DNA of 64,000 nucleotides from Moheibacter sediminis (GTDB lineage: Bacteria > Bacteroidota > Bacteroidia > Flavobacteriales > Weeksellaceae): positions 274,866 to 338,865 of the forward strand of contig NZ_FWXS01000003.1 of the NCBI RefSeq assembly GCF_900176425.1. The letters run 5' to 3'. This document shows positions 26,908 to 35,464 of the stretch, piece after piece. The number at the start of each line of letters is the position of its first letter. Position 1 is the stretch's first letter. A program made the translations under genes and the position numbers. Below the pieces are notes generated by a model. The model saw only the letters and a list, made by a program, of their open reading frames with translations. It was not told the DNA's origin and did not search any database.

Positions 26908-27534
26908 ATGAATAAAATCTGTTTCATATTTATTTTCCTGATTTCATTTGCTGTAACTGCGCAGCAAAAGGATAAGGAACAGATTTTAAAAGATTCGAAA
27001 TCTTTCATCACTGCACTTGAAAAGAAAGATTACAATCATTTTTTGGATTTGATGTATCCGACAATTTTCGAATATGTCAACAAAGAAAAATTTCTTGAGT
27101 TAATTAAAAGCGTTTACGAAGGAAATGATGAATATTCTATAGAAATTATAGATGCCGAAAAGATAAAATTTACAGCATCAGACGTTTTCACCGATGTTCC
27201 GGAAACAAAATATGCTTTCGTTTCTTATCCACTTTCCATGAAAATGATTTTTCTGGATCAATCTTTCAAAGATGAAGAAGAAAAAAAAATGATGAAGGGT
27301 TTGATGGAATTGCAGGGGATGAAAGTAGAGTTCATCAATGATAATACCATCAAAATAGAAATGCAAAGCATGACAATTGCCATAAACGATAAAGTGACAG
27401 GCAATAAATGGAAATATTTGAATCATGAAGAAGATAATCCGCACAGAACGATGTTTGTTTCAGCAACAATTCTCAAAAAGGCAAAGGATTATTATTATGA
27501 TTTTATTCTAAATCAAAAGGAAAATGGAAGTTAA
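26908..27534 (+). CDS. Secreted protein of unknown function
   Basis: A 208-residue protein with a clean signal peptide (residues 1-18, SFAVTAQQ). The mature part has a long N-terminal helix (KDSKSFITALEKKDYNHFLDLMYPTIFEYV) followed by mixed beta segments, in the style of a SnoaL/NTF2-like or DUF4878-type fold; that is a resemblance only. It starts 15 bases after the HAD gene and overlaps the next gene by 11 bases, so it belongs to the Fe-S operon even though its product is exported. Confidence 0.8.
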   Translation: MNKICFIFIFLISFAVTAQQKDKEQILKDSKSFITALEKKDYNHFLDLMYPTIFEYVNKEKFLELIKSVYEGNDEYSIEIIDAEKIKFTASDVFTDVPETKYAFVSYPLSMKMIFLDQSFKDEEEKKMMKGLMELQGMKVEFINDNTIKIEMQSMTIAINDKVTGNKWKYLNHEEDNPHRTMFVSATILKKAKDYYYDFILNQKENGS

Positions 27535-28306
27535 AACAATGGCACAATATATGGCAGAAGGCAAGCAACCCGAGGTTTTGTTTTGGGTAGGCTGTGCCGG
27601 AAGCTTTGATGACAGAGCGAAGAAAATTACAAGAGCTTTTGTCAAAATATTGAATAAAGTAGGGACTGAGTTTGCAGTTTTAGGAACAGAGGAAGGCTGC
27701 ACAGGCGACCCCGCAAAACGTGCCGGAAACGAATTTGCATTTCAGATGCAGGCGATGATGAACATAGAAGTCCTCAATGCCTACGAAATCAAAACCATTG
27801 TGACGACTTGCCCGCATTGTTTCAATACTTTAAAGAATGAATATCCGTCCTTGGGTGGAAATTATGAAGTTTTACATCATTCGCAGTTTCTTCAGAAATT
27901 GATCAACGAAAACAAATTGACTATAGAAGGAAATCAACCTTTCAAAGGAAAAAGAATTACTTTCCACGACCCGTGTTATTTGGGAAGAGGAAATAATATT
28001 TACGAAGCGCCACGTTCACTCATCGAAAAACTAGATGCCGAATTGGTAGAAATGAAACGCTGCAAAACTCGCGGATTGTGTTGTGGAGCGGGAGGAGCAC
28101 AGATGTTTAAAGAACCCGAGCCGGGAAAAAAAGACATCAACATCGAACGCACCGAAGAAGCATTGGAAACCGCTCCGCAAATCATCGCGACGGGTTGTCC
28201 TTTTTGCAATACGATGATGACTGACGGCATCAAAAATAAAAATAAGGAAACCGAGGTTTTGGTAAAAGATTTAGCAGAATTAATCGCTGAAGCACAGGAT
28301 TTATAA
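27524..28306 (+). CDS. CCG-domain Fe-S protein (HdrB/LutA-like)
   Basis: A 260-residue cytosolic protein with two cysteine-rich CCG domains. The first has WVGCAGSFDDR, GCTGDPAKR and CPHCFNTLKNEYP; the second has FHDPCYLGRG, TRGLCCGAGG and CPFCNTMM. In HdrB these motifs bind noncubane 4Fe-4S clusters, and in LutA/GlpC relatives they take part in lactate or glycerol-phosphate oxidation. Together with the membrane Fe-S protein at 25066 it forms an HdrBC- or HdrDE-like pair. It overlaps the preceding gene by 11 bases and the mgsA ATG by one base (TAATG). Confidence 0.92.
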   Translation: MEVKTMAQYMAEGKQPEVLFWVGCAGSFDDRAKKITRAFVKILNKVGTEFAVLGTEEGCTGDPAKRAGNEFAFQMQAMMNIEVLNAYEIKTIVTTCPHCFNTLKNEYPSLGGNYEVLHHSQFLQKLINENKLTIEGNQPFKGKRITFHDPCYLGRGNNIYEAPRSLIEKLDAELVEMKRCKTRGLCCGAGGAQMFKEPEPGKKDINIERTEEALETAPQIIATGCPFCNTMMTDGIKNKNKETEVLVKDLAELIAEAQDL

Positions 28307-28671
28307 TGGAACTAGCAATCATCGCACACGACGGAAAAAAAGCAGAAATGGTCAACTTTCTCATGAAAAATATTGAGAAATTGAGAGAAAATAATGTAGA
28401 AATCATCGCGACCGGAACCACCGGAAGCTTTGTAGAACAAGCCGGACTCAAAGTAACCAAGATGCTTTCCGGTCCCAAAGGTGGTGATGCGCAGATTGCT
28501 GCAAGAGTCGCTGAAGGAAAAACGCACATGGTTTTCTTTTTTCGTGACCCGATGGGCAAACACGTTCACGAACCCGATATCAATATGCTGCTCAGAATGT
28601 GCGATGTGTGGAATGTACCTTTGGCAACCAATCCTGCAACCGCTTCATTACTCATCGACCATTTGAAATAA
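28306..28671 (+). CDS. mgsA: Methylglyoxal synthase
   Basis: It converts dihydroxyacetone phosphate to methylglyoxal and phosphate, a bypass of lower glycolysis. The 121 residues are a little shorter than the E. coli enzyme (152) but complete for the core. Motifs: AIIAHDGKK with His9, TGTTG phosphate loop (36-40), SGPKGGDAQIAA with the catalytic Asp61, and HEPDINMLLR with His88 and Asp91. Its ATG overlaps the stop of the CCG protein, so it is translationally coupled to the redox operon, and a terminator follows. Confidence 0.95.
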   Translation: MELAIIAHDGKKAEMVNFLMKNIEKLRENNVEIIATGTTGSFVEQAGLKVTKMLSGPKGGDAQIAARVAEGKTHMVFFFRDPMGKHVHEPDINMLLRMCDVWNVPLATNPATASLLIDHLK

Positions 28672-28684
28672 CAATAAATTTGAT

Positions 28685-28717
28685 AAAAAAACATCCGCCA
28701 ATTTGACGGATGTTTTT
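28685..28717. terminator. Terminator after mgsA, probably bidirectional
   Basis: Arms AACATCCG and CGGATGTT with a loop of CCAATTTGA, with A-run before and T-run after; it separates mgsA from the convergent gene at 28745. Confidence 0.85.
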
Positions 28718-28744
28718 CATTATATATCAGTTTTTTAGAGCTAT

Positions 28745-29131
28745 TTAGCTTTTGTAAATCAATACACCGTCTTTCTTTAATTCGTAGCCGCCGTTTATTT
28801 CAGACAACTCTATTCCAGATTTTTCCCACCAGATTTTTCCGTCTTTTTGTTTTCTTTTTAAAACAAAACTATTTGCTTCGTTGGGTAAAAAAACTTCAGC
28901 CTTTTTCTTGGTTTCGTTAAAAATTATGCAAGTCTGTGTAGAATAACTTTCTTCTCCGGTACTTGAAAGTTTGATCTCTTCATTGAAAATCTGGATGCAT
29001 TCTTTTTTTATTTGTGAATAAGTGTAGCCAGCCGAACCGATGCAGCCATGTTTATCGCGGTCACTTCCCGGTACTTGAGAAAAAACCATGAGTGGAATGG
29101 TAAGTAAAAAAATAGCAATTAAATTTTTCAT
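28745..29131 (-). CDS. Small secreted protein
   Basis: A 128-residue protein with a signal peptide (residues 1-18, LMVFSQ). The segment DKHGCIGSAGYTYSQIKKEC resembles a motif found in other Bacteroidota secreted or lipoproteins that mentions a GCIGSAGY-x-W core with paired Cys. The rest is beta-rich with the WWEKSGIEL segment. Function unknown. It is 41 bases downstream of the next minus-strand gene and may be co-transcribed with it. Confidence 0.75.
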   Translation of the reverse strand: MKNLIAIFLLTIPLMVFSQVPGSDRDKHGCIGSAGYTYSQIKKECIQIFNEEIKLSSTGEESYSTQTCIIFNETKKKAEVFLPNEANSFVLKRKQKDGKIWWEKSGIELSEINGGYELKKDGVLIYKS

Positions 29132-29172
29132 AATAGATTTTTTAATATTATAAAATTTTGATAATTAATTTC

Positions 29173-29649
29173 TCATCTCATTTTTACACTTTTAATCATA
29201 TCTACTGCAGTTTTCCAGTTTGAAGAATCGCATACAACGGTGTATTTGATAAAACTATCTTCTGTTCCGCCAAACACCAAACCAAATAAAACTGCATTGT
29301 TTGCGGAATCTCTGCCTGTAACATAGGCTATTTCATTTCCATTAGGGCTAAAATGGCTAATTTGACTTGGAGCATCTATTCCTGCATTGGTGGCACCTTC
29401 TAGTAAAATCTCTGATAATTCATCTATTCCTGCACCATTGGTATCAAATAATTCAAGGCGAATAAAGAACTGGTCACTTTCAACTTCAAAGACATTTTCA
29501 GTATTTTGATTGATGTTTGCACCTACAGGAACAGAAGTATAAATTCCCCATTGTTCCCAACCATAAGTTGTAAGCTGTGTTTGTGCGTTTATTGCGATAG
29601 AGCTTGCACAAAAAATACATAATAGTAATAATTTTTTCATTTTTTTCAT
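29173..29649 (-). CDS. Small secreted protein
   Basis: A 158-residue protein with a signal peptide ending AINAQ. Two ATGs are possible, at 29649 or 29640. The mature part is beta-rich without recognised motifs; the closing SNWKTAVDMIKSVKMR is helical. I do not recognise the family. The gap to the regulator gene at 29908 is 258 bases and holds the divergent control region. Confidence 0.7.
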   Translation of the reverse strand: MKKMKKLLLLCIFCASSIAINAQTQLTTYGWEQWGIYTSVPVGANINQNTENVFEVESDQFFIRLELFDTNGAGIDELSEILLEGATNAGIDAPSQISHFSPNGNEIAYVTGRDSANNAVLFGLVFGGTEDSFIKYTVVCDSSNWKTAVDMIKSVKMR

Positions 29650-29849
29650 TTTTAAGGTTAATGATGAATTTCCTCGATGTGTTAATTAAAATTTTAATTT
29701 GTATTGCAATATTAAATATGAAACACTTGCTTTTATTCTAAATTTCAAGCAATAAATAGTATTATTAAGGCTTTGTTTCAAGTATTTTTTGTAAAATAAA
29801 AATTTATGTATCTGAAATACAGAAATGTAACGCTTTTATAACGTTTTTT

Positions 29850-29857
29850 TAATTTTG
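29850..29857 (+). promoter_or_regulatory. Putative -7 box for the hybrid kinase gene
   Basis: TAATTTTG matches TAnnTTTG, 50 bases before the ATG at 29908. Just upstream is a direct repeat TAACG at 29828 and 29839 (about one helical turn apart). Confidence 0.45.
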
Positions 29858-29907
29858 CATTTCTTTAACAGTTGATTAATTTTATAAATATTATCTGAAA
29901 TTAAATA

Positions 29908-32862
29908 ATGCATAAAACCAAATTCAAACCACTAACCTTTGAATTTATTAAACCTCTTTTTACAATTCTTCTTATTTATTCATTTTCAGGCTTTTCATTT
30001 GCACAAAACACAAAGCCTGAAATAGATTCTTTGTTGAATGTTTTATCCAAAACCCAGCACGACACAGTCAAGATCAACGCTTGGAATCAATTGGCCTGGT
30101 TGATTTACAGAACGAGTGATTATGATTCTGCTTATTATTATATCAACAAAGCAATAAAATTATCTGATAAAATTGATTACAAAAAAGGAAAAGCAAAGGC
30201 ATACAACACGATGGGAACTATCAGTTTAGAAACCGGAGATTACAACAAAGGCATCGAAAACTTTCTGATTTCCTTAGACTTAAAAAAACAGATTGGGGAA
30301 AATAGTGAACTGGCAAGTACATACGGCAATTTAGGGATTGGTTATGCACAGCAAGGTGCTTACCACGAGGCACTTAAATATTTTCATGATGCTTTGAAAA
30401 TTGATGAAGAAGCAAATGATGAACAGGGTGTGGCGGCCTGTCATGCAAACATTGGTTTGCTTTATTATTCCATGAAAGATTATTCCTCTGCACTTAAAAA
30501 CTATTTCATAGCGCACAAAATTTACAAGGAAAGACATCAAAAGGGAGATTTGGCAATGTCATTTGGCAATATTGGCAATGCTTATAACCAAATGGGAAAT
30601 TATCCAAAAGCATTGGAACAGCTCAATTCTTCACTTAAAATTCTAAATGAAATTGAAGGTCGTGAATATGTAATGACACTCACATACAACAGTGTGGGGG
30701 AAGTTTATAAGAATATGGGAAATCTTTCCGAAGCATTGATTCATTACAAAAAAGCCTTACAAATAAGTGAAGAAATTGGTGATTTATTTGGTGTTTCTTC
30801 GTCTCAGGAACACATTGGCGGTATTTATATGCTTCAGGGAAATCCGGCCGAAGCTAAAAAATGGATATCAAAAGCACTTGACTTGGCGAAAAATATTGGG
30901 GCGCATGAATTGAATCAGGACATCTATAAAAGTTTGTCGGAAGTCAATCATTCATTGGGGAACTACAAAGAAGCTTACGAAAATCACCAGTTATACACTG
31001 CTTACAAAGACAGCCTTTTTAACGAAGAAAACACACGTAAAATTACACGTCTTGAAATGGATAGAGAATTCGTTGAAAAAGAAAACCAAATTGCCATTCG
31101 TGATGCAAAACTAGAAACTCAACGTAAACAGAAATACCTTTATTTAAGCGGGTTAATAGGTTTGTGCGGCGCAGGGGGATTTTTCGTTTATCAAAATAAA
31201 CAAAGGAAAAAAATAAGCAAACAACAATTAGAAGAGAAACAAAAAGTTGCCGATGCACTTTTGGAACTCGACAAAACCAAATCGAGATTTCTTACCAATA
31301 TCACGCACGAATTCCGAACGCCGCTTACATTGATAAAAGGTCAGGTAGAATTGATGAAGCAAAAAACTGAATTGATTGAAACAGAAAGTGTAAGGTTAAA
31401 CGAAATTGAAATAAACAGCCAGATACTATTGGATTTGATTAATAAATTACTCGATTTGTCAAAACTCGAATCAGGAACCTTTCAGCTTCATTTTCAAAAT
31501 GGAAATTTATTGCAGGAATTGAAAAATACATTTGCAATGTTTGATTCGTTGGCACAGCAGAAAAATATTGATTTAAAATTTGAAATTGATTGTGAGGCTG
31601 AAACATTTTTTGCAAAAGAAAAAATTTCCTACTCACGTGATGCTGTTGTTTCCATCACTGCAAATCTGCTTTCAAATGCTTTGAAATTTACACAAGAAAA
31701 AGGAAAAATTCAATTGAAAATTTCACACGAATCTGATTTTGTGAATATTTATGTAATCGATAATGGACTGGGAATACCAGCTCAACACCTTTCCAAAATA
31801 TTTGACCGGTTTTACCAGGCAGATGATTCTTCGGTAAGAAATCATGGCGGATCTGGTATTGGATTAGCTCTGGTGAAAGAACTTGCCATATTACACGGGG
31901 GTGATGTATCAGTCAAAAGTGAACAAGGAAAAGGAACTGAATTTAAAGTTCAGCTTAATATTTCAAACGAAGTTTCAGATGAAATTTTACGTGAAAATAA
32001 ACCACAGGATTCGTTCATTTATTCCAAATCTAATTCAAAAAATGCAGAAAAAGAAATTCTTGAAATTCAGGAATTTCCGATGGTTTTGGTAGTGGAAGAC
32101 AATGCTGATTTGCAAAAATTCATCCAAGAAAGTCTAGGTAATTCATTCAACATAAAAATTGCAGAAAATGGCGAACAAGGATTTGAAATGGCAAGAACTT
32201 TAATTCCCGATTTGATTATAAGTGATGTCATGATGCCAAAGATGAATGGAATTGATTTGTCCAAAAATCTGAAATCCAACACCGTGACAAGTCACATTCC
32301 GGTCATTTTACTGACTGCAAAATCGGGTGAAGAAAATAAGCTCGAAGGACTTCAAACAGGTGCAGATGATTATCTTATCAAACCTTTTTCGGTAAAGGAG
32401 TTAATCATCAGAACCAATAATCTAATTCAGCAGCGGAAATTATTGAGAACTAAATTCAGCACTTCCGTTGTATTAAAACCAGAAGAAATGGAATTGACTT
32501 CCCGCGACACAGATTTTCTCAATAAAATAATTTCCATCGTAGAAAAAAATATAACCAATGCTGAATTTGGTGTGGAAAATTTGGCAGAAAAAGTGAGCCT
32601 CAGTACTTCACAGCTCAATCGAAAATTAAAGGCGATTACCAACCAAACGACTGTAAAAATTATCAGAAATGTAAAGCTCCAAAAAGCTTATGAAATGCTC
32701 CGTGCCGATACGGATAATATAGCTGGAATTGCCTATTCGACAGGGTTCGAATCACCCGGGTATTTCACAAAAGTATTCAAAGAACATTTTGGATTTCTGC
32801 CTTCTGACAAAGAAAAAATGAATGAAAAAATAAATTATTCACACTCTCAAACTGAAATCTAA
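29908..32862 (+). CDS. One-protein two-component system: TPR sensor kinase, receiver, AraC-type HTH
   Basis: A 984-residue regulator that joins sensing, kinase and DNA binding. Order: signal/membrane segment (about 15-32), about eight TPR-like repeats (about 60-370, ALKYFHDALKIDEE and ALIHYKKALQISEE among them), a membrane helix (about 408-428), HisKA with phospho-acceptor His467 in ITHEFRTPLT, HATPase_c (DNGLGIPAQHL, GGSGIGLALVKEL), a receiver (LVVEDNADLQ, phospho-acceptor Asp773 in SDVMMPKMNG, conserved LTAK and KPF), and an AraC-type HTH (about 870-975). It resembles HTCS regulators of Bacteroidota, but with TPRs in place of beta-propeller sensor repeats. Target genes are unknown. It is monocistronic. 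Confidence 0.93.
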   Translation: MHKTKFKPLTFEFIKPLFTILLIYSFSGFSFAQNTKPEIDSLLNVLSKTQHDTVKINAWNQLAWLIYRTSDYDSAYYYINKAIKLSDKIDYKKGKAKAYNTMGTISLETGDYNKGIENFLISLDLKKQIGENSELASTYGNLGIGYAQQGAYHEALKYFHDALKIDEEANDEQGVAACHANIGLLYYSMKDYSSALKNYFIAHKIYKERHQKGDLAMSFGNIGNAYNQMGNYPKALEQLNSSLKILNEIEGREYVMTLTYNSVGEVYKNMGNLSEALIHYKKALQISEEIGDLFGVSSSQEHIGGIYMLQGNPAEAKKWISKALDLAKNIGAHELNQDIYKSLSEVNHSLGNYKEAYENHQLYTAYKDSLFNEENTRKITRLEMDREFVEKENQIAIRDAKLETQRKQKYLYLSGLIGLCGAGGFFVYQNKQRKKISKQQLEEKQKVADALLELDKTKSRFLTNITHEFRTPLTLIKGQVELMKQKTELIETESVRLNEIEINSQILLDLINKLLDLSKLESGTFQLHFQNGNLLQELKNTFAMFDSLAQQKNIDLKFEIDCEAETFFAKEKISYSRDAVVSITANLLSNALKFTQEKGKIQLKISHESDFVNIYVIDNGLGIPAQHLSKIFDRFYQADDSSVRNHGGSGIGLALVKELAILHGGDVSVKSEQGKGTEFKVQLNISNEVSDEILRENKPQDSFIYSKSNSKNAEKEILEIQEFPMVLVVEDNADLQKFIQESLGNSFNIKIAENGEQGFEMARTLIPDLIISDVMMPKMNGIDLSKNLKSNTVTSHIPVILLTAKSGEENKLEGLQTGADDYLIKPFSVKELIIRTNNLIQQRKLLRTKFSTSVVLKPEEMELTSRDTDFLNKIISIVEKNITNAEFGVENLAEKVSLSTSQLNRKLKAITNQTTVKIIRNVKLQKAYEMLRADTDNIAGIAYSTGFESPGYFTKVFKEHFGFLPSDKEKMNEKINYSHSQTEI

Positions 32863-32921
32863 ATCATGTTTCAGTTGCATTAATTTACCGATATTTGCAT
32901 ATTAAAATTAAACATTATAAA

Positions 32922-33431
32922 ATGAACTCACAATATTCAAATACATCTCCCAACTTACCGCCCGATTCAAAAATCTGGATTTTCCAGTCCACAAGAAATT
33001 TCAACGAAGAGGAAATCACAGAAATTGAACAAAAATTAGACAGTTTCATGCGCGAGTGGAACGCTCACGGAACTGCTTTGACAGGTACATATGCCATTCC
33101 TTATGACCGGTTTATTGTTGTAGCTGTTGACGAAAACAAAGCGATGGCCTCCGGGTGTTCTATCGACAGCATGACGCGGCAAATCAAATTGCTAGAAGAA
33201 AAATACAATTTCGGACTGCTCAACCGTATGTTGGTTTCTTATAAAATAGATGAAGAAATTATCACAATTCCATTGTCTGAATTCAAACAAAAAGTAAAAG
33301 CTAACCAGATTCCGGACGAAGCTTCCGTTTTCCACAACGGAATAACAAAACTTTCTGATTTCGAGGAAAGCTGGGAATCTCCGCTTCATGAAAGCTGGGT
33401 AAAACATCTTTTGCAAGTAGGGTTGAATTAA
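32922..33431 (+). CDS. Conserved hypothetical, often mislabelled 'ABC transporter ATPase'
   Basis: A 169-residue cytosolic protein of a family conserved in Bacteroidota. It has none of the Walker or signature motifs of an ABC ATPase, despite the usual label. Conserved-looking parts are WIFQSTRNFNEEE, the FMREWNAHG segment and the FNGITKL-like VFHNGITKLSDFEESWESP near the end. The ATG at 32922 (MNSQYSNTS) is chosen. A longer frame starts at a TTG at 32895 that belongs to the promoter-like GATATTTG. In relatives this gene often sits near the Fe-S protein genes; here the hybrid kinase lies between them. Confidence 0.85.
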   Translation: MNSQYSNTSPNLPPDSKIWIFQSTRNFNEEEITEIEQKLDSFMREWNAHGTALTGTYAIPYDRFIVVAVDENKAMASGCSIDSMTRQIKLLEEKYNFGLLNRMLVSYKIDEEIITIPLSEFKQKVKANQIPDEASVFHNGITKLSDFEESWESPLHESWVKHLLQVGLN

Positions 33432-33452
33432 TTCTTTCATGTGGATGTAAAC

Positions 33453-33477
33453 TGTCATTCGGACGAAGGAAGAATCT
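33453..33477. repeat. Degenerate dispersed repeat copy
   Basis: TGTCATTCGGACGAAGGA then AGAATCT: the closest match in the window to the Bacteroidota GTCATTTCGACGAAGGAGAAATCT repeat. It lies in the 141-base gap between the hypothetical gene and lemA. Confidence 0.55.
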
Positions 33478-33572
33478 AATATATTTAACCAAATCATTCC
33501 GATTTTCGACAGCGCATAAATATCAAAAAAATAATTACATTTACATCTAATAAAATTTAAACTTAAAAACAG

Positions 33573-34178
33573 ATGAAAAAAGGTTGTCTTGTAGGAGGAA
33601 TAATCGGAGGTGTTATCCTTGTTATTGCTTTGATTGTAGTATTTTGGGGTGTAGGGATTTACAACGGAATAGTTCCTAAAGATAATGCTGTGAAAAGCCA
33701 ATGGGGTAATGTAGAAACAGCTTATCAAAAGCGGGCAGATTTGGTTCCTCAATTAGTTGGCACAGTAAAAGGTGCTGCAAATTTTGAGCAGGAAACTTTG
33801 ACACAAGTAATCGAAGCACGTTCAAAAGCGACTCAGACAACGATTGATCCTACGAATTTAACACCTGAAAACATAGCGCAGTTCCAACAAGCACAAGATG
33901 GTTTGTCCAGTGCATTGAGCCGTTTGATGGTCGTTGTAGAAAAATATCCTGAATTAAAAGCAAATCAAAACTTTTTAAATCTTCAAACGTCCCTTGAAAG
34001 TATTGCAGATGAAGTTAGATTTGAACAAAGAAAATTCAATGAAGCAGCGCAAGGCTATAATAACTATATACAAACTGCTCCCAATAATTTGATTTCTGGA
34101 ATGTTCGGATTTACAGAAAAAGGATATTTCAAAGCTGCTGAAGGCGCAGAAAACGCTCCACCTGTTAATTTTGAATAA
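33573..34178 (+). CDS. LemA family membrane protein
   Basis: A 201-residue LemA protein: one N-terminal membrane helix (about 7-30, GGIIGGVILVIALIVVFWG), then a periplasm-facing helical bundle with the family's VKSQWGNVETAYQKRADLVPQL and FNEAAQGYNNYIQ segments. Family function is unknown, with suggested roles in envelope stress. It heads the lemA-TPM-TPM operon found in many Bacteroidota. Confidence 0.95.
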   Translation: MKKGCLVGGIIGGVILVIALIVVFWGVGIYNGIVPKDNAVKSQWGNVETAYQKRADLVPQLVGTVKGAANFEQETLTQVIEARSKATQTTIDPTNLTPENIAQFQQAQDGLSSALSRLMVVVEKYPELKANQNFLNLQTSLESIADEVRFEQRKFNEAAQGYNNYIQTAPNNLISGMFGFTEKGYFKAAEGAENAPPVNFE

Positions 34179-34241
34179 CAAATTGTTTTAAGGTTTTTTG
34201 AATTAATCATTAAGCTTTAATCATTAAACATTAGATTCATT

Positions 34242-34673
34242 TTGGAAGAATTCTTTCTCACAGATAAGCAACAAAAGAAAATTGTAGAGGCCATTCAAAA
34301 GGCAGAACGAAATACAAGTGGAGAAATCCGTGTACACATCGACGCGGATTCTTCACAAAACCATGTAGAAACATCTATCGCTGTATTTCATTCACTCAAA
34401 ATGAATGAAACAAAACACCGAAACGGTGTACTTTTTCACCTTTGTCCCAAAGACCACAATTTTACAATCATCGGTGATATCGGAATTAATGAAGTTACAC
34501 CTCATGATTTCTGGGATGAAATCAAACGTACAGTCATTTCAAAATTTAAAAAAGGAAAATACGCAAAAGGATTGACCCAGGGAATCAAAATGGCTGGCGA
34601 AGCACTTCAGGAACATTTCCCTTACCAAAAAGACGACACAAACGAATTACCCGATGAGATCAGTTGGAGTTAA
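34242..34673 (+). CDS. TPM domain protein, cytosolic-looking paralogue
   Basis: A 143-residue TPM (TLP18.3/Psb32/MOLO-1) domain protein without a signal peptide. The core has EEFFLTDKQQKKIVEAIQKAE, TSGEIRVHI and a FTIIGDIGINE strand. It must start at a non-ATG codon: TTG at 34242 is the only standard start after the in-frame TAA at 34218, and it gives the expected N-terminus. It overlaps the next gene by 20 bases. It pairs with a secreted TPM paralogue in the same operon. Confidence 0.85.
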   Translation: MEEFFLTDKQQKKIVEAIQKAERNTSGEIRVHIDADSSQNHVETSIAVFHSLKMNETKHRNGVLFHLCPKDHNFTIIGDIGINEVTPHDFWDEIKRTVISKFKKGKYAKGLTQGIKMAGEALQEHFPYQKDDTNELPDEISWS

Positions 34674-35463
34674 ATTTCTTTTTTTATTTATTTTCATATT
34701 TAGTGCAAATCTTTTTGCACAGACTCCTTATGAGGTAACGGGCGGGGAATTTAAACCTGAAAAAAAACTTGTTCACGACTTCGGTAATATGTTCGACGCT
34801 GTGCAACGTGACCAGTTGGAAAGGAAATTAGTAGCTTACGACGATTCAACTTCGGTACAGATTGCAGTCGTTACATTTAAAAAATTAGACGGTTACCCCA
34901 TCGAACTTCTAGCCAATGAAATCGGCGAAAAATGGGGTGTCGGACAGAAAGACCAACACAACGGTATTGTCATCGTTCTCAGCAATGACGACCGAAAAGT
35001 TACGATACGTGGTGGATATGGAATTCAGGCAAAAATGCCGCCTACCATAGAAAAACTCATTATCGAACAGGAAATGATCCCGTCATTTAAACAAGGAGAT
35101 TATTATGGTGGTGTAGACAATGCTACCACGGCGATTTCCAAAGTATTGGCAGGTAAATACAAAGCCGAACCAAAAAAGGAAGGCGATGACCCTTACGGAT
35201 TTTTGATTTTTATATTCTTCATTGCCGTTATCATCATTTTTATAATCATCGCATCCAAAGGCGGTGGAGGTGGAAGTGGCGGAAACCGTGGCAGAAGAGG
35301 TTTCAACTGGACAGATGTGATTCTTACCAGCGGCGGCGCGAGCTCATGGGGCAGCGGCGGCGGTTTCGGAGGAGGAAGCTCAGGCGGGGGATTTGGTGGT
35401 GGAGGATTCGGCGGATTTGGTGGAGGAAGTTTCGGCGGTGGTGGCGCAAGCGGAAGCTGGTAA
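34654..35463 (+). CDS. Secreted TPM domain protein with membrane helix and Gly-rich tail (YgcG-like)
   Basis: A 269-residue protein: signal peptide (1-23, FSANLFAQ), TPM domain (about 40-165, with VHDFGNMFDAVQRDQLERKL and VTIRGGYGIQ), a membrane helix (about 183-205, FLIFIFFIAVIIIFIIIA), and a C-terminal Gly/Ser/Phe-rich tail (about 207-269) containing many GGG and GGFGGG repeats. This is the standard YgcG/DUF4446-type arrangement of the LemA partner. The Gly tail would lie in the cytoplasm if the TPM domain is periplasmic. Function unknown. It ends one base before the GNAT gene's ATG. Confidence 0.92.
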   Translation: MRSVGVKFLFLFIFIFSANLFAQTPYEVTGGEFKPEKKLVHDFGNMFDAVQRDQLERKLVAYDDSTSVQIAVVTFKKLDGYPIELLANEIGEKWGVGQKDQHNGIVIVLSNDDRKVTIRGGYGIQAKMPPTIEKLIIEQEMIPSFKQGDYYGGVDNATTAISKVLAGKYKAEPKKEGDDPYGFLIFIFFIAVIIIFIIIASKGGGGGSGGNRGRRGFNWTDVILTSGGASSWGSGGGFGGGSSGGGFGGGGFGGFGGGSFGGGGASGSW

Positions 35464-35464
35464 C

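Noticed and set aside
32895..32921. TTG start for the 'ABC transporter ATPase' gene
   Set aside because: The TTG is part of a GATATTTG promoter-like box; the ATG at 32922 is a better start. The ATPase label is also rejected, as no Walker or ABC signature motifs exist.
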